From the NCBI GenBank assembly GCA_003569245.1, contig BGOM01000015.1:186001-250000 (forward strand): 64,000 bases of DNA. The letters run 5' to 3'. Shown in pieces: positions 46,672-55,504 of the stretch. The translations under genes and the position numbers were made by a program. Position 1 is the first letter of the stretch; every line of letters starts with the position of its first letter. The DNA is from Opitutia bacterium. GTDB lineage: Bacteria > Verrucomicrobiota > Verrucomicrobiia > Opitutales > UBA953. The notes under the pieces were generated by a model, which made no database searches, had not been told where the DNA came from, and worked only from the letters and a program-made list of their open reading frames with translations.

Positions 46672-47397
46672 ATGCGCCGCTTCCTGCTCATCGCCGGCGT
46701 CCTCGCGACGGTCGGCCTGGTCGCCCTCCTCCTCGCGGTCGAGGTGTTCGCGGATCATCGCCGTCGTTTCACCGGCGAGCTCCCGCGGGCCTTGCCGACC
46801 GTGGTCGCCGGCTGGGTGCGGCGCGACGTCCCCGTCGCGGTCGGCTCCGCGGCCGCCGCCAACGTGCAGGGCATCCTGAACTATTCGCAGGTCGCGCAGG
46901 CGGTCTACGCCAAGGACGGGCTGCAGATCCTCGTCTACGTCGCCTACTGGGAGCCGGGCAAGGTCTCGGTCGTGGACGCCGGTTCCCACAACCCGGATTC
47001 CTGCTGGGTCAACAACGGCTGCGTGCGCACCGACCGGCGCTACGCCGTGTCCGCCCGGCTCGGGGAGCGCGCGTTGCTGCCCTATGAGGCCGGCACCTAC
47101 CTGGTCCCGCGCGGCGGCCTGCAGCATGTCGCCTTCTGGCATCTCGTGAACGGGGAGCCCAACCGTTATGAGGCGCAGGAGCAGGGTTGGCGCGACGGCC
47201 TCATCGGCCGGCTGGAGCGCCTGCCGCTCCTGCTCAAGGACATCCGCGTCCACGGCCTCAACCAGAAGAGCGAGCAGATGTTCATCCGCCTCTCCTCGCC
47301 GACGCCATTCCCCGAGCTCCTCGCGCGCCAGGATGTGCAGGCGCTGCTGCGGGAGCTCGAAGCGCTCGGGATCTTCCCCGACCGCCCCTGGCGCTGA
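46672..47397 (+). CDS. EpsI-domain (DUF3485) protein, exosortase-system-associated type
   Basis: N-terminal TM; NYSQVAQAVYAKDGLQILVYVAYWEPGKVSVVDAGSHNPDSCWVNNGC. Confidence 0.75.
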   Translation: MRRFLLIAGVLATVGLVALLLAVEVFADHRRRFTGELPRALPTVVAGWVRRDVPVAVGSAAAANVQGILNYSQVAQAVYAKDGLQILVYVAYWEPGKVSVVDAGSHNPDSCWVNNGCVRTDRRYAVSARLGERALLPYEAGTYLVPRGGLQHVAFWHLVNGEPNRYEAQEQGWRDGLIGRLERLPLLLKDIRVHGLNQKSEQMFIRLSSPTPFPELLARQDVQALLRELEALGIFPDRPWR

Positions 47398-47408
47398 ACC
47401 CCTCTCCC

Positions 47409-48539
47409 ATGTCCCGCATCTACCTTTCCCCGCCCGACGTCGGCACCGCCGAGGTCGAGTTCGTCCTGGAGGCGTTCGAGGCCAACTGGGTCGCCCCGGT
47501 CGGGCCGCACCTCGACGCCTTCGAGCAGGAGTTCGCGGCCTTGGTCGGCTCGCCGCACGCCGTCGCGCTCTCGTCCGGCACCGCCGCCTTGCACCTGGCC
47601 CTCCGTCTCGCCGGGGTCGGGCCCGGCGACGAGGTCCTCTGCTCGGACCTCACCTTCATCGCCTCGGCCGCGCCGATCACCTACCTCGGCGCCCGCCCGG
47701 TCTTCATCGACAGCGAGGAGCGCAGCTGGAACATGGATCCGGCGCTAGCCTGCGCCGCCATCGAGGCGAAGGCCCGCGCCGGCCGGCCGCCCAAAGCCCT
47801 CGTGCTGGTCCACCTTTACGGTCAGTCGGCCGACATCGCCCCGATCCAGGCATGCTGCGAACGGCATGGCGTGAAGCTCATCGAGGACGCCGCCGAGGCC
47901 CTGGGGGCGACCTACGGGGACCGCTGTCCCGGCTCGCTCGGCTGGGCCGGCATCCACTCCTTCAACGGCAACAAGATCATCACGACCTCCGGCGGCGGGA
48001 TGCTGGTGACGGCCGATGCCGGGATGGCGAAGCAGGCGCGTTTCCTCGCGACGCAGGCGCGCGACCCCGCGCCGCACTACCAGCATGCGACCATCGGATA
48101 TAACTATCGCCTCTCCAACATCTGCGCGGGGATCGGCCGCGGCCAGCTGCTCCGGCTCGCCAGCAAGGTCACGCGCCGCCGCGCCCATTTCCGCGCCTAC
48201 CGGCAGGCGCTCGGCGACCTGCCCGGCGTCACCTTCCAGCCGGAGGCGCCCTGGGGCCAGTCGACGCGCTGGCTGACCTGCCTGACCATCGATCCCGCGG
48301 TCGCCGGCCGCGATCGCGAGGACGTGCGGCGGGCCCTCGAGGCGGCCGACATCGAGTCGCGCCCGCTGTGGAAACCGCTCCACCTGCAGCCGGTCTTCGC
48401 CGGGGTCGAGACGCACGGCGGCGCCGTCGGCGAACGCCTCTTCGCCCAGGGCCTCTGCCTGCCGTCCGGCTCCGGCATGGCCGAGCAGGATCGGGAGCGG
48501 GTGATCGCGACGGTGAAACAAGCCTTCCGGGCCTCCTGA
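47409..48539 (+). CDS. DegT/DnrJ/EryC1/StrS aminotransferase (PglE/WecE-like)
   Basis: RIYLSPPDVGTAEVEFVLEAFEANWVAPVGPHLDAFE; ALSSGTAALHLALRLAGVGPGDEV; SFNGNKIITTSGGGML. Confidence 0.93.
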   Translation: MSRIYLSPPDVGTAEVEFVLEAFEANWVAPVGPHLDAFEQEFAALVGSPHAVALSSGTAALHLALRLAGVGPGDEVLCSDLTFIASAAPITYLGARPVFIDSEERSWNMDPALACAAIEAKARAGRPPKALVLVHLYGQSADIAPIQACCERHGVKLIEDAAEALGATYGDRCPGSLGWAGIHSFNGNKIITTSGGGMLVTADAGMAKQARFLATQARDPAPHYQHATIGYNYRLSNICAGIGRGQLLRLASKVTRRRAHFRAYRQALGDLPGVTFQPEAPWGQSTRWLTCLTIDPAVAGRDREDVRRALEAADIESRPLWKPLHLQPVFAGVETHGGAVGERLFAQGLCLPSGSGMAEQDRERVIATVKQAFRAS

Positions 48540-48541
48540 CG

Positions 48542-49255
48542 ATGTCGCACGAGGAACAGATCCGGTTGCAGCGTCAGTATTACGCCGAGACGGCCGAGAA
48601 CTATGACGCCATGCAGCTTTCGCCCCAGGACGAGCATCAGTTCGCCTTGGCGGTCCTTTCGGCCATGATCGAATACCATGGTATCCGGTCCGTCTTGGAC
48701 GTCGGCTCCGGCACCGGTCGGGCCCTCCGCTTCCTGAAGGCGCGCCATCCGCGCGTCCGGTTCGTCGGCATCGAGCCCGTCGAGGCCTTGCGCCAGGTCG
48801 GCCATGCGGCGGGCTTGTCCGCGGAGGAGCTGCGGGACGGGGATGTCAACGCCCTCGCGTTCGCCGACGGGGAGTTCGACCTCGTCTGCGAGTTCGCCGT
48901 GCTGCACCACGTCCCGCAGCCCGCCCGGGCGGTCGGCGAGATGCTGCGCGTGGCTCGCAAGGCCATCTTCATCTCCGACGCCAACAACTTCGGCCAAGGC
49001 GGCAAGCTTGCCCGCCGCCTGAAGCAGGCGCTCGACGCTCTCGGCCTCTGGCGGGCGTTTGACTGGTTGCGCACCGGGGGGAAGGGCTATCATGTCTCCG
49101 CCGGCGACGGGCTCTTTTATTCTTATTCCGTCTTCGGCGACTATGATCAGATCCGCGGGGCCTGCGGGTCGGTCCACCAGTTCAACACCGTCGACGCCGG
49201 GCCGAACCTGTACGGCTCCGCCCCGCACGTCGCCCTGCTTGGCCTCAAGAAATGA
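48542..49255 (+). CDS. Class I SAM-dependent methyltransferase
   Basis: VLDVGSGTGRALRFLKARHPRVRFVGIEP; FDLVCEFAVLHHVPQP. Confidence 0.88.
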   Translation: MSHEEQIRLQRQYYAETAENYDAMQLSPQDEHQFALAVLSAMIEYHGIRSVLDVGSGTGRALRFLKARHPRVRFVGIEPVEALRQVGHAAGLSAEELRDGDVNALAFADGEFDLVCEFAVLHHVPQPARAVGEMLRVARKAIFISDANNFGQGGKLARRLKQALDALGLWRAFDWLRTGGKGYHVSAGDGLFYSYSVFGDYDQIRGACGSVHQFNTVDAGPNLYGSAPHVALLGLKK

Positions 49256-50466
49256 CGCCCAGACCTGCCGTCATCTGCTTCGCCGGTCCGCGCGATCGTT
49301 ATCAGTCCGCCCTGGCCTTGCAGGAGAACCATGCCCTGGAGGCCTTGGTCACGGAGGCTTACTTCGGGAAGTTCTGGGCCGAGACCGGTCTGGCCGGCCA
49401 GAACTTCCACCGTTTCGCCAAGGCCCGCCATCACCCCGATATCCCGGCGACCAAGGCCGTCCGGTCGCCGGGCGCCTTCGTGCGGACCCTCCGGGCGCGG
49501 TTCGATCGGCGGAAAGATTCCCCGCACCTGGCCATCGCCGACCGGTTACTCGGCGAGAAGGCCGGCCAGGTCGCCCTGCGCCGCCGCGCCCCGCTCATCG
49601 GCTACAGCTATTACGCCGCCGCGGCTTTCCGGATGATGGCGGGCTCCGGTCTGCCGCGGATACTCTTCCAGGTCCATCCGAACGGCAAATACCTGCGGGA
49701 GCTCTTCCGGCAGGAGATCGAGAAAGTCCCGGAAGCGCGCGCCTCGCTCATGGAGGAGGCCGAGATGTCGCCGCTCTTCGCCGCCAACGACGAGGCCTGC
49801 GCGATGGCGGACGCCGTGATCTGCGCCAGCACCTTCACCCGGAGCTCGTTGGCCGCCGCCGGGTCCGTCGCGCCGGCGCACGTCGTCGGCTACGGCGTCG
49901 ACCTCGACGTCTTCACGGCCCGCTCCGCGGCGCCGTCGGCCAAGCCGCTCACCGTCGGCTTCGTCGGCGCGCTGTCCCAGCGCAAAGGCGCCCGCTACCT
50001 GCTCGGCGCCCTGGCCGCTTTGCCGAAGGGCGCCGCCCGGCTGATCCTGTACACCCGCGCGGCGATCGACCGCGACCTCATCCGCGGGTTCGCGTCCGTC
50101 GACGTCGAGCTCCGTAGCGGGCTTTCCGACACCGCGCTGGCGGCGGACATCCGGCGCTGCGATCTGGTCGCCTTGCCCTCGATCGCCGAAGGCTTCGGCC
50201 TCGTCATCCTCGAGGCGATGGCTTGCGGGGTCCCGGTGCTCTGCACGACGAGCACCGGCGGTGCCGACTTCATCCGGCACCGGCGGAACGGCTTGCTCAT
50301 CGAGCCGGGCAGCGTCGCCGCCATCGAGCAGGAACTCGCCTGGGCCCTGACCCATCGCGACGAACTCTTCCAGCTCGGCCAGGCCGCCCGCGCCGAGGCC
50401 GAGAAGCATACCTGGGCGGAATACCGCCGTAAGTTCTTCGCGGCTTACGCCAACGTCATCGGCTAA
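49252..50466 (+). CDS. Family 4 glycosyltransferase
   Basis: VGFVGALSQRKGARYLLGALAAL; LPSIAEGFGLVILEAMACGVPVLCTTSTGG. Confidence 0.9.
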   Translation: MTPRPAVICFAGPRDRYQSALALQENHALEALVTEAYFGKFWAETGLAGQNFHRFAKARHHPDIPATKAVRSPGAFVRTLRARFDRRKDSPHLAIADRLLGEKAGQVALRRRAPLIGYSYYAAAAFRMMAGSGLPRILFQVHPNGKYLRELFRQEIEKVPEARASLMEEAEMSPLFAANDEACAMADAVICASTFTRSSLAAAGSVAPAHVVGYGVDLDVFTARSAAPSAKPLTVGFVGALSQRKGARYLLGALAALPKGAARLILYTRAAIDRDLIRGFASVDVELRSGLSDTALAADIRRCDLVALPSIAEGFGLVILEAMACGVPVLCTTSTGGADFIRHRRNGLLIEPGSVAAIEQELAWALTHRDELFQLGQAARAEAEKHTWAEYRRKFFAAYANVIG

Positions 50467-50467
50467 G

Positions 50468-51868
50468 ATGAGTTTGGACAGGATATTCAAGACCAGCGCG
50501 ATGACCGGCGCGATGTCCATCGTGACCATGGTCGCCGCCTTGCTGCGGGGAAAGGTGATGGCGATGTGCCTAGGGCCAGCCGGCGTCGGTCTGTCGGGCA
50601 TCCTCAACCAGGTCGTAGCCCTGGAGTCCCAGGTGCTCGCCTTGGGACTCCCCACGGTGGTCGTGAAGTCCGTGGCCGGCGCCGATGTCGAGGCGAGACC
50701 GCAGGTGGAATCGGTCATCGCGCGTCTGGCGCTGGCGCTCGGCGTGTTCGGCCTCGTGCTGGGCCTGGTCTTGTCGCCGTTGGTAGCCGTGGCCACCTTC
50801 CAGTCATTCGAGCATCTGCCGCTGGTCATCGCGGCTTCGCTCGCCGTTCCCGCCGCCATCCTCACCAGCATCTGGTGCGCCGTCATTCAAGGTCGCGGCG
50901 AGGTCGGTTTTCTTGCGCGTTCGCAGGCCGCCTTCGCCGTGGTCAGCGCCCTCGTCGCCGTGCCGCTCATCTGGTACGGCGGGCTGGCTGGTCTCGGTGT
51001 CTCGGTGGTCTTGGCGGCGCTGATCCCGGTCGCCGGCCTATGGTCCAGGCGCCCGCGCTACCCGACGGCCGCGTCGGACGACAAGGGCATCCGGGATTCG
51101 TTGGTCAGGGCCGGATTATCCATCATCGCCACCATCGCGATCGCCCAGGTCGCCGCCTATGCGACCAGGTTGGTCGTGGTCAACCAGCTCGGGGTCTTCG
51201 AAGCGGGACTTTATCAGGCGGCGCTGGCGGTTTCCGGCGGCCTTCCCGGCTTCGTGTTTTCGGCCATGGCGCTGGACTATTATCCCAGGATATCCGCCGC
51301 GAGAGACGGCGAGGAGATCGCGCGGGCCACGAACATGCAGGTGCAGGCCAGCATGGTCATCGCCACGCCTTTGTTCGTCGGCATGATCGTCTTCGGCGGA
51401 CCACTGCTCGATTTCTACTACACCGAAGAGTTTCTGGGCGCCACCGAACTCATGGCATGGATGACCGCCAGTGTCGCCTTCCGGATCATCAGCTGGCCGG
51501 CCGGCTATTGGCTTGTCGCCAAGGCGACCCCGCGGGAATATCTGCTTATCGAAGGACCGGCGGCGCTCCTCGCTCCGCTTGTGACGATCGCCCTGTTGCC
51601 GTCGGCGGGACTGGCCGGCGCCGGGATCGCGATGGTGCTCTCAGCCCTCGTCTATGCGCTGGTCATCATCACGTTCATGCGTCGTCGCGGCGGCCTGGGC
51701 TACACCGCGGCCACGTGGTGGTGGGCAGCCCTGGGCGCGCTGCAGGTCGCCCTCGCCTTCGGCGTCGCCCGGAACGGCGTCGCGCCGTTGACCGGGGGCC
51801 TATGCCTGGCGGCAAGCGTGGCGGTATCCTTGGCCGCCTATCCGGTCATTCGCCATGCCAAGGCCTAA
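50468..51868 (+). CDS. O-antigen/oligosaccharide flippase (Wzx-like)
   Basis: MATE/PST-like multi-TM protein; MSLDRIFKTSAMTGAMSIVTMVAALLRGKVMAMCLGPAGVGLSGI. Confidence 0.88.
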   Translation: MSLDRIFKTSAMTGAMSIVTMVAALLRGKVMAMCLGPAGVGLSGILNQVVALESQVLALGLPTVVVKSVAGADVEARPQVESVIARLALALGVFGLVLGLVLSPLVAVATFQSFEHLPLVIAASLAVPAAILTSIWCAVIQGRGEVGFLARSQAAFAVVSALVAVPLIWYGGLAGLGVSVVLAALIPVAGLWSRRPRYPTAASDDKGIRDSLVRAGLSIIATIAIAQVAAYATRLVVVNQLGVFEAGLYQAALAVSGGLPGFVFSAMALDYYPRISAARDGEEIARATNMQVQASMVIATPLFVGMIVFGGPLLDFYYTEEFLGATELMAWMTASVAFRIISWPAGYWLVAKATPREYLLIEGPAALLAPLVTIALLPSAGLAGAGIAMVLSALVYALVIITFMRRRGGLGYTAATWWWAALGALQVALAFGVARNGVAPLTGGLCLAASVAVSLAAYPVIRHAKA

Positions 51869-52889
51869 GGTCAGCGTCATTTTCCTGTGCTACAATCAGG
51901 AGAGGTTTGTCGAGGCAGCCCTGCGCTCGGCCTTGGATCAGGCCTACCCCGACTTCGAGGTCATCGTGGCGGATGATTGCTCGACGGATAAGACGATGGA
52001 GGTGATCCAATCGGTGCTCAACCGGCACCCACGGGCTTCGGTCGTGCGGATGGTGCCTGCCTCCGCCAACCTCGGCATCGCGCGGAACTGGGACCGATCG
52101 ACAGGGTACGCCCAAGGAGAAATCCTCGTCTGCATGGCCGGCGACGATGTCTCGCGCCCCGACAGGCTGGACAAGGTCGTGGCGGTCTTTGAGGCGGAGG
52201 CGGCGGCGCAGGCGGTCGTCAGCCAGGTGCGAGTCATCGATCGGGATGGCCGGACGATCCGGGACAGGTTCGAGTCAGGAAGCCGCCGGGCCGGACTGTT
52301 ATGCAGGAATCCCGCGATGAGCGGCTACGCTTTTTGGTCCGATGTCCCGGTGATCGGAGCCTCTGCGGCCTATCGTTCCGGGGTCGTGAGGAATCTCGGC
52401 GCTATCGAGCATGCCGCATCGGAAGATAACTCCAGTTTCTACCGGGCGTTGCTCACGGGGGGAGTATGGTATTTGCCCGAAGCCTTGGTGGATTGGCGTT
52501 GGCACGGCCGCAACGCATCCAACGGGGCCGGCCATCCCGATGAAGATCCGGCCGTCTCCGTCGCAAGGCATGCCCAGCGGGCGCGTGCGGAGTACGATGC
52601 TTGCCGGCAATACCGGGCCGATGCCGCGAAAGTTCATTCGAGCGGCCTGCTCGGGGCCAAAGCCTACGCCTCGGAACTCCGCAGGATCGAGCTCTTGGAG
52701 TCGCTCCTGATGCTGGGCTGGAAGTCAGCCGACCCCGCCCAATCATTCCGGTCCGTCCTCGCGAGCGCCCTTCGCCACGTGATGGCTGAGCGCTTTCGCC
52801 CCAGGGCATTGGGCTATGCGCTGCGCTCGCTATTGAAGGCCGCTTCTCCGGTAAAACTGAGAGCCCTCATCCATCGTCGTTCCCGCTGA
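51855..52889 (+). CDS. Family 2 glycosyltransferase
   Basis: VSVIFLCYNQERFVEAALRSALDQAYPDFEVIVADDCSTDKT; MAGDDVSRPDR. Confidence 0.92.
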   Translation: MPRPKVSVIFLCYNQERFVEAALRSALDQAYPDFEVIVADDCSTDKTMEVIQSVLNRHPRASVVRMVPASANLGIARNWDRSTGYAQGEILVCMAGDDVSRPDRLDKVVAVFEAEAAAQAVVSQVRVIDRDGRTIRDRFESGSRRAGLLCRNPAMSGYAFWSDVPVIGASAAYRSGVVRNLGAIEHAASEDNSSFYRALLTGGVWYLPEALVDWRWHGRNASNGAGHPDEDPAVSVARHAQRARAEYDACRQYRADAAKVHSSGLLGAKAYASELRRIELLESLLMLGWKSADPAQSFRSVLASALRHVMAERFRPRALGYALRSLLKAASPVKLRALIHRRSR

Positions 52890-53094
52890 GCCCCCCGAAG
52901 GCTGATCCGGTCTGCAGGAAAGTCCTGCTCCGGGTGCCCGCAGCGGATCAAGGGTGATCAACCCCGCCTCGTTCCACCCTGTCGTGACGGGGTCCCGGCC
53001 CGGCCCGCCGCATCCCTGGCCCGCTGGCCAGATCACGCCGCATCAATCGGGCCAACCGCGTCGCTTGATGCCGGCCTTGCCCATTCCCCAACCC

Positions 53095-54117
53095 ATGCCC
53101 GAGCTCGCCACCTTCGCGCTATTCGCTTACCGCCACGAAGCATTCGTGGCGGAGGCCATCCGTTCGGTGGCGAAGCAGACATATCGCCCATTGGAATTGG
53201 TCATCACCGACGACGCCTCGCCGGACGAAACTCGCCGGAAGATCGACGAAGCCCTGCGGGACTTCCCGGCCGATATCCCGGTCATCCGCATCAATCATCC
53301 GCAGAATCAGGGAATCCCCGGCGTCATCAACGCCGCGGTGCGTCAAGCCTCCGGGCGGGTCATCGTCTTCGGTGCCGGCGATGACGTTTCCGAGCCGGAA
53401 CGCGTCGCCCGGACCATGCGGGTTTTTGCCGATCCCCGCGTCGCCTTCGCCCACACCGCGGCCAGCGTCATCGACGAGGAAGGTGAACTGGTCCGAGGAC
53501 GGGAAGGGGCGGGCCATCGGGATGCGGAGCTTTCCCTGGCGGGGATGCTGCTGGGCGCGGGCGCCCCGATCCTCGGCGCCACCTGCGCCTATCGCGCCGA
53601 TGTGTTCCGCGAATTCGCGGAGCTGCCGCCGCAGATCCTGCGGGAGGATGTCATCCTGCCTATCCGCGGGCTGATCCTGGGCGAAGGCCGTTTCATCGCC
53701 CGCAAGCTGGTCCGCTACCGCACGCATGCGGGTAATCTGCACAGTCCCGCGCCTGCGCAGTCCTCGGCCGAGATGGTCCGGCGCAACCTCAGGTTCGCCG
53801 ATGACCGGGAGGCATCCTGCGCGCAACTCGGCGCGGACATCGCGAAAGCCCGGGCTGACGGACGCATCCTGCCAGACGAACTGGACCTTTATCTTCGTCA
53901 GGAAGCGGCCTATTCCGCGGTCGAGCAGCGTCTGCTCAGGACCAAGTCTATGTTCGTTCGGGCCGGGCAAGTCGCGCTTGCCTGGTCGCTTCGCCGGATC
54001 GGCACGGTCAAGGCGATGAAATTATTCACGCTTTTCGTCACCCCTTTCCTTTATGCGCCGGTACTCAAGGCATGGATTCGTCTGAGTGAACGTAAACGTC
54101 AGATACGCCATGGTTAA
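53095..54117 (+). CDS. Family 2 glycosyltransferase (start placed at MPELATF)
   Basis: TFALFAYRHEAFVAEAIRSVAKQTYRPLELVITDDASPDETR; GAGDDVSEPERV. Confidence 0.9.
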   Translation: MPELATFALFAYRHEAFVAEAIRSVAKQTYRPLELVITDDASPDETRRKIDEALRDFPADIPVIRINHPQNQGIPGVINAAVRQASGRVIVFGAGDDVSEPERVARTMRVFADPRVAFAHTAASVIDEEGELVRGREGAGHRDAELSLAGMLLGAGAPILGATCAYRADVFREFAELPPQILREDVILPIRGLILGEGRFIARKLVRYRTHAGNLHSPAPAQSSAEMVRRNLRFADDREASCAQLGADIAKARADGRILPDELDLYLRQEAAYSAVEQRLLRTKSMFVRAGQVALAWSLRRIGTVKAMKLFTLFVTPFLYAPVLKAWIRLSERKRQIRHG

Positions 54118-55174
54118 GACACCCACAGAGAAGAGCCAGCTGCCCATGAACGACCTCGCTTTCTCATGGAATGGTCTGCCGCAATATGCGGCCAGGCTTT
54201 TGGCGGCCGCAGGGCGGGAATTTGGCCGGTCCTTCCCCGTCATCGGCTCCCGCCCGGCTGTTCCGGTAGGTGGCATGGAGGAAGCGCTCGGCTGGCCCGC
54301 GCATTGGCTCGACGCCACGCGCCCCGTTTCATGGCAAGACCTCGGGCTATCTGTGCCCGGAGTCTTTTTCCAATCAGGCTGGGCATACCCGGCATTCAAT
54401 GCCTTGGGAGACGAAGTCCGCGCCGCCGGCGGCAAGGTGTGTCTCCTGATGGACAATAATTGGCGGGGGGATTTCCGCCAGTGGCTCGGGGCGCCTTGGT
54501 TCCGGCTTTGCCAACGCCGCAAGTTCGCCGCCATCCTGGTGCCGGGCAAGTCCGGCCGGAGATTGGCCCGTTGGTACGGCATGGACGATCGGCTGATTCA
54601 CGAGGGCATGTATGGCGCCGACCCCGCCTTGTTCCACGATGGGCCTCCCCTGGCCGAAAGACCTAAGCGGGTTCTTTTCGTCGGGCAGTACATCGACCGG
54701 AAAGGCTGCGTGCCGCTGGCCCGGGCTTTCGCCCGCGTCGCCCACCGGCTCCCGGATTGGGAACTCTGCCTGTATGGGAGCGGACCCTTGCAGTCTGCGA
54801 TCCCCTCGCACCCGCGCATCAAGGTCCATGGCTTCATCCAGCCGGAGCAACTAGGCTCGCTTTACCGCCAGGCCCGCATCTTCGCCCTCCCTAGTTTCTC
54901 GGAGGCGTGGGGCGTGGTCGTCCATGAAGCTGCGCTGTCCGGCTGCCAGCTCCTGCTTTCGGACGCGATCGGTTCGGCGGAAGATTTCGCGACCCCGGCC
55001 AATGCCCGGCTGTTCCGTCCCGGCGATGAAGCCGGCCTGGCCGCCGCCTTGATCGATCTCGCCACGTCGCCAGACCTTGGGGCGGCGCAGGCCGCTTCGC
55101 TCACCGCCGCCGAGAGCCACGGACCGGCGGTCTTCGCTCGCCGGGTCGGGGAGATTATCCGGCAGCTGTCCTGA
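54110..55174 (+). CDS. Family 4 glycosyltransferase
   Basis: KRVLFVGQYIDRKGCVPLARAFA; FALPSFSEAWGVVVHEAALSGCQLLLSDAIGS. Confidence 0.88.
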   Translation: MVKTPTEKSQLPMNDLAFSWNGLPQYAARLLAAAGREFGRSFPVIGSRPAVPVGGMEEALGWPAHWLDATRPVSWQDLGLSVPGVFFQSGWAYPAFNALGDEVRAAGGKVCLLMDNNWRGDFRQWLGAPWFRLCQRRKFAAILVPGKSGRRLARWYGMDDRLIHEGMYGADPALFHDGPPLAERPKRVLFVGQYIDRKGCVPLARAFARVAHRLPDWELCLYGSGPLQSAIPSHPRIKVHGFIQPEQLGSLYRQARIFALPSFSEAWGVVVHEAALSGCQLLLSDAIGSAEDFATPANARLFRPGDEAGLAAALIDLATSPDLGAAQAASLTAAESHGPAVFARRVGEIIRQLS

Positions 55175-55202
55175 ATCGTCTCGCTCAGGCCTCCGGGCAT
55201 GC

Positions 55203-55229
55203 AAGCCGCGCTTTCTGCGCGGCTTTTTT
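55203..55229 (+). terminator. Rho-independent terminator
   Basis: AAGCCGCGC-TTTCT-GCGCGGCTT followed by TTTTG. Confidence 0.92.
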
Positions 55230-55241
55230 GTGCCCCTTTTG

Positions 55242-55463
55242 GGTGGTAGCGGTTGGCGGTTAGCGGCTGGGAAAACAAATCTCGCCGCCTGCCACCCGTA
55301 GCCGCCGCCCGCCACCCGGAACGATTCACCCAGGCCAATCATCCGGTCTCCGGTTTTCTTTTGAGCCCTGCCGATAGCATCCCTTGTCAACGGGCCAACT
55401 TGCCAACGAATCGACTCGTTTTGTCTCGTTCCGGCCAACCGGCCAACGGGTCAACGGCTCGAC
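55242..55463. repeat. 7-bp arrays (55242-55269; looser 55284-55318) and two 8-bp NNGYCAAC arrays (55384-55415, 55432-55463)
   Basis: GGTGGTA GCGGTTG GCGGTTA GCGGCTG; TTGTCAAC GGGCCAAC TTGCCAAC GAATCGAC; CGGCCAAC CGGCCAAC GGGTCAAC GGCTCGAC. Confidence 0.87.
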
Positions 55464-55504
55464 TCATCTTGCGCCTTCGCTTCCTGGCCCGCACAATCTG
55501 CCCG

